From positions 5,136,701 through 5,200,700 of the forward strand of contig HG738140.1 in assembly GCA_000499405.2 (NCBI GenBank): a DNA stretch of 64,000 nt, in the 5' to 3' direction. The stretch is from Onchocerca volvulus. Lineage: Eukaryota; Nematoda; Chromadorea; Rhabditida; Onchocercidae. Made by a program: the position numbers and the translations under genes. The notes under the pieces are model-generated. The model did no database searches. It saw only the letters and a list, made by a program, of their open reading frames with translations, and had not been told where the DNA came from. Shown piece by piece: positions 1 through 12,249 of this stretch (positions are counted from its first letter, which is position 1; each line of letters starts with the position of its first letter).

Positions 1-1374
1 CGTAAGAAATTTTATTTTGAACTAAATGTTACAGTTTTGAACTTGAAATTCAAAAAAGTCAAAAAAAAAAATGAAATTCTGTTTTTTGACTTTTCTGAAA
101 ATAGAAAAAAATATAAATGATAATTCGTTGTCATTGACAAAAAAATAAATAAATAAATAAATAATCCGAATAGTTTCGTTCAAAACAATTTTTTGTTTTT
201 TGAGCAAAGTTTAGTATTTCTTAACGAAATAATTAATTATGTTATGTGACTTACAGACTGAACGAACCCAGAAAATTTATCCAATGATTTGAGAACTTTT
301 ACCACCGATTGAAAATATCTGTTAGCCATTTCGATAATTTTAATGAAATCTAAAGGTAAGAAGTTATGAAAAATCGGAATTTTGATCAAAGAAAACAGTC
401 AAGATAGCCGAATAGAAATGTTTTGATAAATGATAAGGCAACCAACAAACACAAGAGTGCATTTTAAAATTATTCTTTATTTCATCATAATTTCTAATAC
501 AATGATAATTTCATTTGTCCAATAAAATTTAATTTATTCTCATTTCAAAAATTTTATGATAAGAAATCAAAATGAATCGATCAGTATATTAAAGATTAAT
601 TTATGCTTATTACAAAGATTTTTCGGCATCAAGTTTTTAATTACTACGATTTAAGAATAAAAGTATCATTGTTCTCTTAAAATTTCAATATAATCACTAC
701 AACTTAAATCGAAAAAAGTTTTAAAATAGTATTAATATACTGATTTCAATGAATTATTTATCAGCAATAATCAAATTATTAGGAAAAAAAAATGATTCCA
801 GAAGCTTTACTTTGTAATCAAAGTAGTAGGAGAATAGAAGAAATTTAATTTTTGGCAGAAAAAAAAATTCAAATGTTGAAATTAAATTTTTCAACAACAA
901 AAAAAAACGAATCTTAGAAATGTAATAATATTTCCCAATTTCTTCTAAATTAAAAATATTACAACAAAATATCTGTTTAGTGATTAATTACATAATGATT
1001 TATGCTTTTTGTTTACACTTAGATATTAAATAATTCGTATACGTATTAAAAATATCAACTTGATATTGGTTAATTATAAACTAGAAGATATGAGATATTA
1101 TGGAGTAAACTGGAATAAATTATAAATATTATAAATTGGAAAATATTATAAAACTGGAAAATCAACATTAATTTCATTAAAATGTGAAAAACAATCAAGG
1201 TTGCTTTAAAAAAGTCAATTTCAGTGTTTCTTCAAATAACATGAATAATTAAATAATTAAAGAGAATTAATTCATCCCAATTATACAATTACTGTTTTCA
1301 ACATATAATAACATTTAGAAATTATGAAATAAGTGCAAAAAATTTCAAATAAAAATTACAATAACAAAGTTCAT
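1..1374. other. AT-rich sequence downstream of the EFHD gene
   Basis: No coding exon, RNA gene or ordered repeat is recognisable here. The sequence is very AT-rich with many A and T runs, and the open frames in it are low-complexity (Phe/Ile/Lys-rich) with no splice-consistent continuation. The part next to position 1375 is probably the 3' UTR of the minus-strand EFHD gene. Confidence 0.6.
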
Positions 1375-3399
1375 TCATGTGAAAACTGCTTTATTCGCAA
1401 GAAATTGTTGTCGACGCTCCTTTTTCGCCGCTTGCTGTAATTTCTTTTCTTCTTGTTCAGCTCGAATTTCCTCCTCAAACTTGCTCAATTTTGTCTGTTC
1501 TTCGATCTCCAACAAATGACATTAAATTTTCAAATAAAGTACGAAAGTATTTAAAAAAAAAAAAATATTATGTACTGAACAAATTACTTTCACTTCATGC
1601 AATATACTTATTTGAGTATGATAAGTATGATATATTATAAATCTTATAATATACCACAATTGTAAATGGTACAGTATCATAACTTTAGAAAGTACGGTAT
1701 ATGTTAAATAGTACAGTAAAGTACAGTATTTCGTAACTGTAAGCAATACGGTATATGTGTTAAAAAATGGGAAAGAGATTTTTTTTTTGGTTTTTTTTGT
1801 TTTTATATAAAAAATTATATAATTAATTAGGAATAAATTGCTGTTTCAAGTGAAATATATCTAGTCTTCATAGATCAATTTCATCATTTCTTTTCAGTCT
1901 CTGGTTTGAAAAGAGGAGGAAAATGAAAACTGTCTAAAATTTCTGAATTTTTTTCCAAATTTTTTGAAAATTTTAAAATTTGTTATTAAATTCTTTAGAA
2001 AAAAAAAAGAAAGAAAGAAATACTTTAGCTTGGAAAAAATCAGCAGCAGCATGTACACCTTCCTTGACAACATCTACCGATGCAGCTAATTCATTGAAAA
2101 CTTCGGAACAAGATAGTTGCCCGGTTGAAGCATAACGGAAAATAAGCATAAATTCTCGTGGACTTACTTTACCATCTTGATCTTCATCAACCTGAAATAT
2201 TAACCTTTGAAACAGAGATAGACCGAGAGCTATGATCACGATAAAAAAACTTGATGCCAAAACTTGAGTTATGATCAAGATTAAACCTGTAAACTTCTGA
2301 GTTATGATCTTGAAAAAACTTAATAAAAAATCTCTGAAAACAACAGATAACAATTTTTGAATGCTACAAAAAGATATTTGTCTGTTTTGCATTCAAGTTT
2401 GATTCATTAACATTCAGGAATAAATCAATCAATCAGTCAATCAATTGATTGATAAAGTTTTTTTCAAACTATTATCATTTTTAGCAATCTTTCATTGCAA
2501 ACCTTTATAATATTGTTCTATATGTATGATAAAACAACAATCTAATATAAATTTAATAAATCGAGTTCTATTCTTTTAAAAATATAAAAAATACCAATTT
2601 TAGCATATTTTTTAATGCAATATGTGTTTGTGCTTCACCCAACTTCTCCATCATTCGTTTCAATTCATTGAAGTCGATATAATCATCATGATCTTCATCA
2701 TATCTATAATTTTAAATTGATATAATCCTCGTGATTATCACCATATCAGCAATTTAATATGCAACAGTTTATCATTCTTTCAACAAATATCAATCTGACA
2801 TAATCAGGGAAAAAAGTAAACATTGACGATATTTGTAAAAAGGATAACATAATTGATAATAGCTATGATAGGGGAATACAATTGAGCAATTCAAAGTGAA
2901 TAGAAAATAAATTCTACCTTGAAAGATAAAATTTTTTTTAATCCAACATATGCATTTGATATATTAAATTTCTAAATAACTCATAAATCTTGATAATTGA
3001 AATTTAAATTTTTAGACTTAAAGTTAAGAGTTTAAAAGATTAGTGAAAATAACTTTTTAAATGTTTCCATGAAATATTTGATTTGTTTTCGTGAAAATTC
3101 ATGAAATTCGGAATAGATACCAAGTTTGGGAGGTTTCGCTTGCTCCACTGGTTCACCTGTTATTGATTAGATTTTTTATGTAGAGATGAATTACTGTAAC
3201 AACAATAATAATAATCTCTTAATTCATTAATTAATTAAGATGAATTGAGAAAAAATTAAGAATAAAGATTAAAATGAAAAGGATAACCTTCAGCGATCAT
3301 ATTTCTTCGAGCTAATTTAGCAGCTAATTCATCACCATCATTATTGGCAGATGATTGTGAATTGTTAGAGCAAGTTGGCGAACTTGATGACTGATTCAT
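1375..3399 (-). CDS. Swiprosin/EFHD-like EF-hand protein, short form
   Basis: Five exons: 3288-3399, 3054-3156, 2595-2703, 2024-2191 and 1375-1506; 207 aa. Homologues (EFHD1/EFHD2, swiprosin) are cytosolic Ca2+ sensors that bind and bundle actin. The protein follows the family layout: a disordered N-terminus with DELAAKLARRN (residues 23-33), the conserved segment EFHEFSRKQIK (54-64), two canonical EF-hand loops (D74/D76/D78/Y80/D82/E85 and D110/D112/D114/K116/S118/E121), the linker EKLGEAQTH (91-99), then a charged helix or coiled coil from about 165 to 200 (FEEEIRAEQEEKK). Length is close to the mammalian proteins (about 240 aa). All splice phases agree; the acceptor of the last exon (TTGGAG at 1507-1512) is weak, but the protein alignment supports it. 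The start ATG is 7 bases inside the fourth exon of the long form, so this may be a product of a second promoter or of spliced-leader addition at the acceptor ending at 3406. Confidence 0.88.
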
Positions 3400-6300
3400 T
3401 CCTATCTTCAAAATACACTTTTTATCAATCCACTTCTATCAAATTAACATAAAATTAGAACAATCGGAAAAATTTTTGAATGAAAAAACTTAATAACTTG
3501 AATAACTTAAATAAAATTTAATCGTTTAATAACTTAAAAGAAAAGATTAGACTGCTATTTAGGAATGAATTTTTTGATTCTAATCAAACAATTATCTTCG
3601 GAAATTAAAATTAAGTATTTTGAATCAGTAAAATTTACTGAATTAAAAAAGTTAATCAATGTTTCAATTTTGATAAGGCATTTGATAAAAATAAATTGAT
3701 TAAAATATATTCGCAAACAATAGTCTAATCTTTTTTTTAAGCCATTAAGTTTTTTGATCCAAAATTCTTCTCCTAATTATCTTCGAGAATTACTTGTCTG
3801 ACTTTATTTTATCGAGAATGATTTGCCTAACCCTAATTATCTAAAATCGAAATTTCCGGACATAAGCACATATCATACTTTATCAGTTTTTTCGATGAGA
3901 ATAAAACAATCAGATTTATTTATCAGATTAAGTTATCATTTCGCTAATCCATCAATTTGCTGTATAAAAAAGATATTAGATTGTATTCGAGAATAATTTT
4001 AGCGAAAAATTAGAAAGAATGGTGAGCATCGTATCTTTGCATGACTAATATAAAATGATTTGTACGAGAACGAATTAACATTTGCGCTTTTTTTTTTGGC
4101 TCTCAAACAAACAATTTTTTAATAAATTCTTCTGCATGCACCAATTCTTTTTCAAATATTCGAAATTAAACTTCAAAAAAAGCAAATGAAACTCATTGGA
4201 GTGGTAAAAATGTTAACATTCCAAAAATATACAATTAAGAATTATTACTTCAAAGAAAATATCGAATTTGGATTTAAATTCATGAAAATTACATTTTAAA
4301 ATATAAATACGAAGAAAAAAAACTCATGATTTTCATTTGATTATATTCTTTAATTTTCATTGGAAATAACTACATATATTTTTTAAAAACTACTTCATCT
4401 CTTGCAGAAGTTTAAAAAAAAAAAAAAAAAGAAGTTAAAATAAATGAAATAGGAGGAAGTAATATCACATTACATGTAATGCTAAAAGATTGACATCTGT
4501 AGACGAGGTAAATGAAGAAAAGAAAATAAATTTTGATTAGCAGCAAATAAAATTGATTTTTCTTTCGGATGAGCAGAGGAAAGCTTCGAAAGTCTCGAGG
4601 AGTAAGAGCGAATAACTATTCTCTCTTATGACTGGGGATGGTTTCGCATGTAAAAATTGAACTAAATTATATTTAATTGCATTTGCTAATATTTAAGAGC
4701 ATTACGAATAAGTTAGAAATTCGCCTTTCACATCAGACATAGTACTTTTCTTGCTAAAAGCGAATGAATAATTAAGATTTTGCGATAATTAGAAATGCGG
4801 AAATGAAGAAAAAGTAAGGTTAAACTATTGACTTCTCCATCCAAGTTTCTAAATTATTGCGATATTATCAGGAAGGCAAATGGCGTAAATTATGCAATGA
4901 CAAAAATCACATTGATAAGTTGAAGCGATTGGAAGTGCGGTAAAATAAAAGAAGAAAAGGTACGAAGAAAACAAGAAATTGAAACTAAAATTACTAACTC
5001 TTCCACTTGAGTTCTGAGACAATTGCGATATCATCAGGAAAAGCAAACAACGCATTTAAAGGAATTATTCATATTGATGCAGTTGAGACGATTAGAAATG
5101 CGATAAAATGAAAGAAAAACAGGTACGAAAAAGAACTGGAAATTGAATAGTTTTCGAATGCTTCAATCTAATAAAGAAGACAAGATGGAGATGAAGGTAA
5201 AGATTATATTCTTTTTAAAAATTTTTGAAAAAAATTTAAAAAAAAAATTTGATTGAATCACCGTATAACAATCATAACTAAAAGAAAAAGAGAAAAATGA
5301 AGAAAATTATTCAAACGAACTGTCAGCAATAATCGTTGTCAACTATCACTCCAACTTCTTCTATTTCTATATAACTGAATTATAGGATAAAACAAATTCT
5401 TAAGCTTTGATAAATTTTCAAATTAGAAAAAACGAAATTATTTTTAATTTAATTTTTTATATTTTTGATTAAAACAAACCTATAAACTTATCCAATTTTT
5501 TAGTTCAACATATAAAAATTTTTCCTTACAATTTTATATGATAAATAAAGTTTATGCTTACGATTTACGATTAGTTTTTCCGTTTCCTCAGACTGTATAC
5601 AGTTGATTGAAATTATTTATATGGAAAATGAAATGTACGCAAGAGTTTTATTTGCAGTGTTTGCATAGCACAATATTTCAGATCTCAATTTTATTATTTT
5701 GGTCTTAAGTCTGAAAAAGAATTAGAAAGATAGCAGAATTATAGAATTTGTAAGCATTATGTTCTTTTTATCAATTCACTGCTCAATCAGTTTAGAGTGA
5801 ACTTATTCTTTTTTTTTTTTTTTATTTTCATAATCAACTAGCTGTACCCGGCAACTACTTTTATTTAGTAGATTCCAGCTAGTCTGTATAAATAAAAATG
5901 ATCGATCATTTGCATCTTTTTACCGTCACATATGTGATAATGAAAAAAAAAGTAGGTAAAAGTAGGTAAATTTATATAAAACACTCGCTTATTCGAATGC
6001 AACGTTGTATGAAAATTTTAAATCAGTGATGAAGAACTTGAAAAGTTGTATCAACATTTGCATTAACATTTTTATTTATATAGATAGATTGTTGACTATT
6101 ATCTAGCAGTGAATCAATGATTGGTTGACTTCACTCTGTTTGTCTGTTAATTGGAGCGTTTTGGCGGGAAACATGTTTATCCTTACGTAGAGACGAAAAA
6201 AAAGTAGGTATATATAAATAGAAACACGCATCTATTCGAATGCAGCGTTGTATCGAATTTTTAAATCAATCGGTGAAGAACCTGAAATGCTGTGTCAAAA

Positions 6301-9300
6301 GCCAGACGAACATTCAAATTTTTATTTATATAGATTATTTCTCTTTCGACCTTCAAAGAAAACTGAAAAGTTATTAGTATGTTGAAACTTAATCGTTGCA
6401 TTTGTAAGCAGAAGAGAAAGACAGAAGAAAGTAAAAGAGAAAATTGTGATAAGATGGATGATAAGTTGAATTTTCATGTTAAACATCAGAAAATGATTAC
6501 CGCGGCAACTAAAAATGACTATACAAACGCGAAAAATAGAGATGAGGATTAAAGTTTAAAATCCGTATTAAACGTTCCAAAATTTTTATAGATCGTTGTT
6601 AACTGAAATAAAAAGCGATAAAATCGGAAAAAATTCCCTTCTTTTTTTCCTTCAAAATTTTTAACAAAAGATCAAAATGACTGAAGAATGATTTGATTCA
6701 AATTTGAACAAAACGAATTAATTGATATCAGAAAGTATTGTAAGGCTGATAAATAATCGATATTAAGATACTAATATAATAATTGTTTAACTGAGAATTA
6801 AATTCCGCATTCGATTTGAATTCAGGCTTTTTATTGGGAATTTAAATCAATTTAAATTTGACAAATTGCTGTAGAAGATTCGTTAATATGGATCTTTACT
6901 GGGTTTCTATCAGTTGGAGAATTCTATGTATTAGTGAATAATAATATATAATTTGAGATCGACATTTTCAATTTTGAATATGCTATTGTCATTTCAAAAG
7001 ATTCTAGGTCATTTTTAATACTTAAAAAGAGGATAGCCGATGCTTTATCATAACGGCAATAAAGTACAAAGAATTAAATAAGTCAAATGGAATTCAATTT
7101 TTTTGAAAGTAAACTGAAGGAATTTAGTCACAAATTCAATATTTCTCAAAAAAAAAAAAAGAAGTAGAATGAAGTCTTCAAAAGTGAGGGATTCAAAACT
7201 AATTATAATCATATTCTTAATTACCAAAAAAATCTTCCATTCACCACTAAATAATCATCAAATCAATCGACCACTTTTAATGGCATATGAATTAATATTA
7301 ACTTAAATTAACATTAATTAAAACTTTCGTGCTTCTCTTATCAATAAATTTTCATTTATGGCCTTCAATTATCGGATGGATTGTAGTAAATAGGAAAAGG
7401 TTAATAGATTTCACAAATATTTTCGTATTATTTAGAAGACATCACTAATGGGTGATCGATGAATAAATGTCGAAAGATAAACGAAAGCAATAAGAATTCA
7501 TTTAGTAATAATTCTAAATTTGTAAACAAAATTTAATGTCATAATTTATAAATCGAAGATGAAATAAGCGCCTAATAGAAAATTTTATTTGCAAATTTCT
7601 GTTTGCTTCACCTATTTTTGTTAGCATTATTAGCGAAAAATCTTTTTGCATAGCTATACGAAATTTGCAAATCAATTTTTCATGCAAATGATGGAAATTT
7701 ATATGCTCAAAAAAAAATTTATTTTAGTTTTTCCACTTTCCCAAATCCATATATAAATTGACATCAAAAAAGTAAATAAAAAAAATAAAATTAACAAATT
7801 TATGTGAAATGTCATAAATTATTTTCGATCTTTTTTATTAGCACATTTAATTTCTATTTCAGTCATCCGATAAATAGACGTAATTTTCATGAAGCTGTTG
7901 ACCTGATTATAGCTTTTAACAGTTTGAATGTTAGAAATGATTGACTAATTATATCTAATTCTTATTAGCTAAATTCGAATAAAATATCTTTTCATTTGGA
8001 TCGAAATGAGAAATTTCATTCTTATTCATTGAAAATAAATAATGACAACTAACAAAAGTAGGCAAAAAATACAAGAAAATTGAATACAGAAAAATAAAAA
8101 TTTCGAAACAAAAAAAAAGCTTTTTTTTATTTTTTAAATGAAAATCTTTTTTTTTTTTCTAAATTTTTTTCTAAACAATTTTTTTTTTCTAAATGGAAAT
8201 CATTTTTTTCTTTTATTTTTCTAAATGAAAATCAAATTTTTACTAATTCTGGGTGATAATCTAAGTACTGAAAGATCAAGTATTGCTGTGATATGTGATT
8301 TTAGTTTAGGATAGCATATTAGTCTAATTTATATTAAGATATAATCTCGATTGACATCATACTTATTTGTAAAGATCAAGCAAAATGTACGTGATGTAAG
8401 CTAATAATACATATGCAAGACTTTTATGAACATTAGAAAGTTTTCTGTATCTTGGCCAATTTATTTGATGAAAATAGCAGAATTAATCTAATTTATACTG
8501 AAATATGATCCCGATTGGGATTATACTTATGCGGAAAAGTCAAACAAAACATACGCCAATAATGTGTTTTTGAAAAAAAGTTTGATAATGACCGCTTTAA
8601 TGAGCATTAAAAAGTTTTATTGTACTTTGACCAATTTACTTGATTTGAAGTTAATAGTCCAATAAGGATATGAAGAAGATGTAAAATCAACTTGAAGATA
8701 TAGTAAGAAAACGAAAGTACGACTATCTTGGAAATGGAACAACGATAACAACAAGAATGACCCAAACATTCATCATTCCACGATAATTAACGGGTAATTA
8801 ACCAAGCAGAAACGACAGGTCACTCACTAAAAGTCCAATAATAAAAGGAGAAATAATAGTACTTGAAAGAGAATAAAATGGAATTTAGGAATGGGACAAT
8901 GCTATATTGATGGTAAAAATGATCGAAAAAATATTTTCTATAATTCATTTTTTACTCGTTATTACTTCTAGCATAAAAAGGATTGAAAATTTAAATTCAG
9001 TTAATTTGAATTTACAACAACGTTCACAATGAAAAGTTTTTTTTCGTAATTTAGTTTTTTCTTTTTTTTGAAAAATTATTTCAAGTTTATAAATGTATTC
9101 GTAATAAATTTTTTATCAGTGATAATTGATAATATTGATACCTAAAAATTCAATCAGAGTGATGAATTATGGTACAGGATAATTTGATGATGTCACATGA
9201 CATAAGGGTCATTTAATCTAAGGTCACATAATATAATCTAAGATCTTAGAAAGGTTACATCAAAAAAGATTTTATAAAGTCGTAGGAAGAAAAATTACAA

Positions 9301-12249
9301 TCGTTGGTGGATTGATAATCTAATAGCACTTAGGAAAAATCTGGGGTCATCGTAAAGCAAATTTGATAGTATTTTGTGATGCAAAAGTCACGAAAAATCT
9401 AAAATTAGGTTAATAGCACTTAAGATAATTCTCAACTCATAGCATAGGTCAATTTGATAATGTTGACTGAAATAAAAGGTCATTTAAACTAAAGAAAGTA
9501 TAATTGATAGATTAATAATACTTACGAATGAAGTGGATTTTTTTGAAACAGGTGGTGGTTTTTGAGAATCCATCCGTCGTGATTCGATTAAATTGAGATC
9601 AATGGAAATATTTTTTGGTAAAACTGGTGGTGGTAATGAATTAGCAAGAGACCGAGATTTCTCGGTCTTTGAAGCAATTTTTGATTCATCAATACCATTA
9701 CTATCAAAATTATCAACAACTATTTCTGTTTCCATCGATTCCGTTGATTTTTTCTGTCTTTGTTTTGCTAATTTTTCTTCCAATTCATTTCTTTCCTAAA
9801 TTGAGAAAAATTTGTTAAGTAAAAATTTTGTATAATGATATTTTAAAAATGCAGCAAAAAATGGATAAATTTTTGAAAGGTTAGCTTTTTTTTTTTTGAA
9901 TTTCAAATTTATTTACTTTCAATTTCCAAAATAAAAAAAAAAAAAATTAATTTTTGGAAAAAAACTGTCAAAATTATATTCAAAATTTATAATTACGAAA
10001 AAGTATTATAGGAAATTAAATTGAAATTGAACATTTTCCTAATATTTTTTATATCTTTCAGTTTTGATTCGTAAGTTCTTTCTATCGATTGATGTTATTT
10101 GCTGTCACCTGGAATTTCATTTTTTTTTTCTTTTTTTTCAAATTTTGAGTGTTTTATTATATTACTTAATTTATTTGCTGTTGTAATTCAATTTGCCCAT
10201 TATATTTCTCAATCCACCTTCAATTTACCTGTAAGGTTACTCAATTTACCTGTTCTATCCCAAATCTATCCTTATAGTACTCAATCGATCTACTAAATTA
10301 TTCAATATATATTACTCAATTTACTGGCTTCGAAATAAAATTTATAGTCTATTAAAATATAAACTGTAAATGTGACTTTTAGATCGAACAATAATCAATA
10401 TTTGTAATAGAATTAATCGAAATCTCAATTTTTTTTTGAGACTTAAATTAGATTAATTGTCAAGTTTATAAGTGATTCATTGATTTTGCATCTTAAATGA
10501 GTTAAAATCGATCATTAATTTCCTCAATATAATATCTCGTTGTTAATTTACTAAATTAAATTAATGTGATAATTTGAAATTGAAAAACACTAAGAATATA
10601 AATTATTCAGTAAAATAAGATTCAAAATGTTTTTATTCCTTCAAAAGTGATTTGTTTTCTTTCCCTCCAAAAATAATTAATTAGATATTTTTGCTAATGA
10701 ACATCAATCGATGTCATTTGTTTAAAGTTGTTGTAAAAATTCTTATCGATCTGTTCTCATCTAACCAAAATGCTTCTATCATTTAAATGTAAAAAATTAT
10801 AAAACTAGCCAAGAATTTCGAATAGTTTTGAAAGCCTGATTTGGATAAGCGAGGCTAATCTTAGAAAGTAGCCTAATCTGGATAAAAGAGCCTAAAATTA
10901 AAAAGAACCCAATTTGGTTAAAAAAAATTTTAAAAAAAAAAGCTTAATTTAGAGAAGAGAGCCTAAAGTCAAAAAGAATCTAATTTGAATAAACGAGAAA
11001 TTAAAAAAGAAAAAAGCACCTTTTTTGATATCATTAGAGCAATTCATAGAATATTTTTGAACAGAAAATTTATAAACGGCTCATTTAATTGCAAAAAAAA
11101 ATCAAGTTATCGTCAATGACCTTCCCGCGCTACGCCGAACTATTCGCATTTTAAAACAAAGAAAGGTCAAAGATTTTCTTGCCAAAAAAAAAAAAAAAAA
11201 GAGAAATTTAATTATTCATGAAATTATCGTGAATTTGAAATTTGTTACCTTAAATAATGAGATTTAGCCCAAGAAGTTTAGATTTTTTATATTGATTGAT
11301 TTTTTTACAAGAATGAACCAAATGTATATTATCAGAACATTAATTATTCATTCAAATATAGCTTCAAAATTTGCAAACATAGATTTATTTAATTTCACAG
11401 AAATTTGGGTCAAAGGTTAAATGAGAAAAAAAAGAAACATACCTTTTGAAGAATCGAATCATTAAAATCAAATTTTTTCAATTGTTCATGATTATTGTTT
11501 TTGTGATGGATGATTGGAACAATCGGAGCATTACATTTTGATGATAACGGCGATGAATCATTTCCTTGATTGTTATCAGAATAATCAATTGCTTTCACTG
11601 CAACTAATAAACCTTCGAATGGATCAATCAAGCAATCGTTATCAAATACTAAGTATTATCTGATAAGTTATCCGATAAATAACTTCAAGATTAGATTAAT
11701 TATATTAATTATACAAAATCCTCCACGATTAATTAGAGAATTAAATTTGTGACATTGTTTTTTAGTTGAAAATTTAAAATTTATTTTAAATATCTGGCAA
11801 ATTTTAATGACTATGTTAATTTTATTAATTTTATGAAATTCTCTAAAATTTAAAAATGGAATTACAAAATCGTTTCCTAATTTGAAATTTTAAAATTTAC
11901 CTTGAATAGGCGAATCCCCGTTGTTTATCGATGATAAAGGTTTCTTAAATGGTTCAGGCGTATAGTCCATCGAGGAGACTGTATTATTCGGCGTTTTAAT
12001 TGAATTAACTTGAAGACTATGGAGTGTTTGTCCGATCAGTTGATCCATATCGATCCATTCATTATCTGATTTTATCCGAAATGGCGGTGTTGGCTCTTTT
12101 TGAGGCGGTAATGGTGGTGGTGGTGGTGGTGGTGGTGGTGGTGGTTTTGATATACTAGAATTCTGTGATTCGTCAACAGAATCCGAAGTGTCAAAATTTA
12201 ATTTATTAAATCTTTTTGCTAATTTAATAGCTAATTCTCTGTCAACCAT
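1375..12249 (-). CDS. Swiprosin/EFHD-like Ca2+-binding protein, proposed long isoform
   Basis: Eight phase-consistent exons: 11901-12249, 11443-11648, 9526-9795, 3288-3405, 3054-3156, 2595-2703, 2024-2191 and 1375-1506, giving 484 codons plus stop. The last five are shared with the short form. The three upstream exons add about 277 residues: an N-terminus with RELAIKLAKRF (residues 4-14), an 11-residue proline run near residue 40, an acidic/serine-rich stretch, then NELEEKLAKQRQ (residues 188-199) and PPP-containing low-complexity sequence. Mammalian EFHD1/EFHD2 also begin with an ELATKLSRR-like motif before a disordered N-terminus, which supports one gene rather than two. The join at 9526/3405 is in frame only with the acceptor TTTTGAAG at 3406. 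The 6.1-kb intron contains Helitron-derived repeats. What is seen: all phases fit. What is inferred: that these exons are spliced to the EF-hand part; a separate upstream gene is the alternative. Confidence 0.65.
5837..5882 (-). mobile_element. Helitron 3' terminus remnant
   Basis: On the minus strand this reads GCCGGGTACAGCTAGT at its end (5852-5837), the classic Helitron 3' signature: a GC-rich stem followed by CTAG and a target T. On the plus strand another CTAG at 5879-5882 directly abuts a TCTGTATAAAT 5' terminus. Only termini remain; no coding sequence is nearby. Confidence 0.6.
5883..6084. mobile_element. Short Helitron-family non-autonomous element with inverted ends
   Basis: It begins TCTGTATAAATAAAAATG and ends with the inverted form, TTTTTATTTATATAGA. 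The right half (ATTCGAATGCAACGTTGT, then a GTGATGAAGAACTT-like segment) is the reverse complement of the Helitron 5' region also found at 15500, 25155 and 26636. It is therefore an inverted-repeat derivative of about 200 bp in an intron of the EFHD gene. Confidence 0.55.
6196..6334 (-). mobile_element. Inverted copy of the Helitron 5' end
   Basis: Read on the minus strand it begins TCTATATAAATAAAAAT at 6334 and continues with the family's conserved block (CACCGATTGATTT, then a CTGCATTCGAATAGATGCG-like segment). It is a fragment with no coding capacity, in the same intron as the element at 5883-6084. Confidence 0.5.

Larger units (their letters stand above)
3406..9525 (-). other. Large intron of the EFHD gene
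   Basis: This 6.1-kb stretch separates exon 9526-9795 from exon 3288-3405 in the long model. No coding sequence is recognisable in it. It holds Helitron-derived repeats at 5837-6334 and otherwise AT-rich unique sequence. A promoter for the short form would have to lie near its 3406 end; no clear core-promoter motif was seen. Confidence 0.5.
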
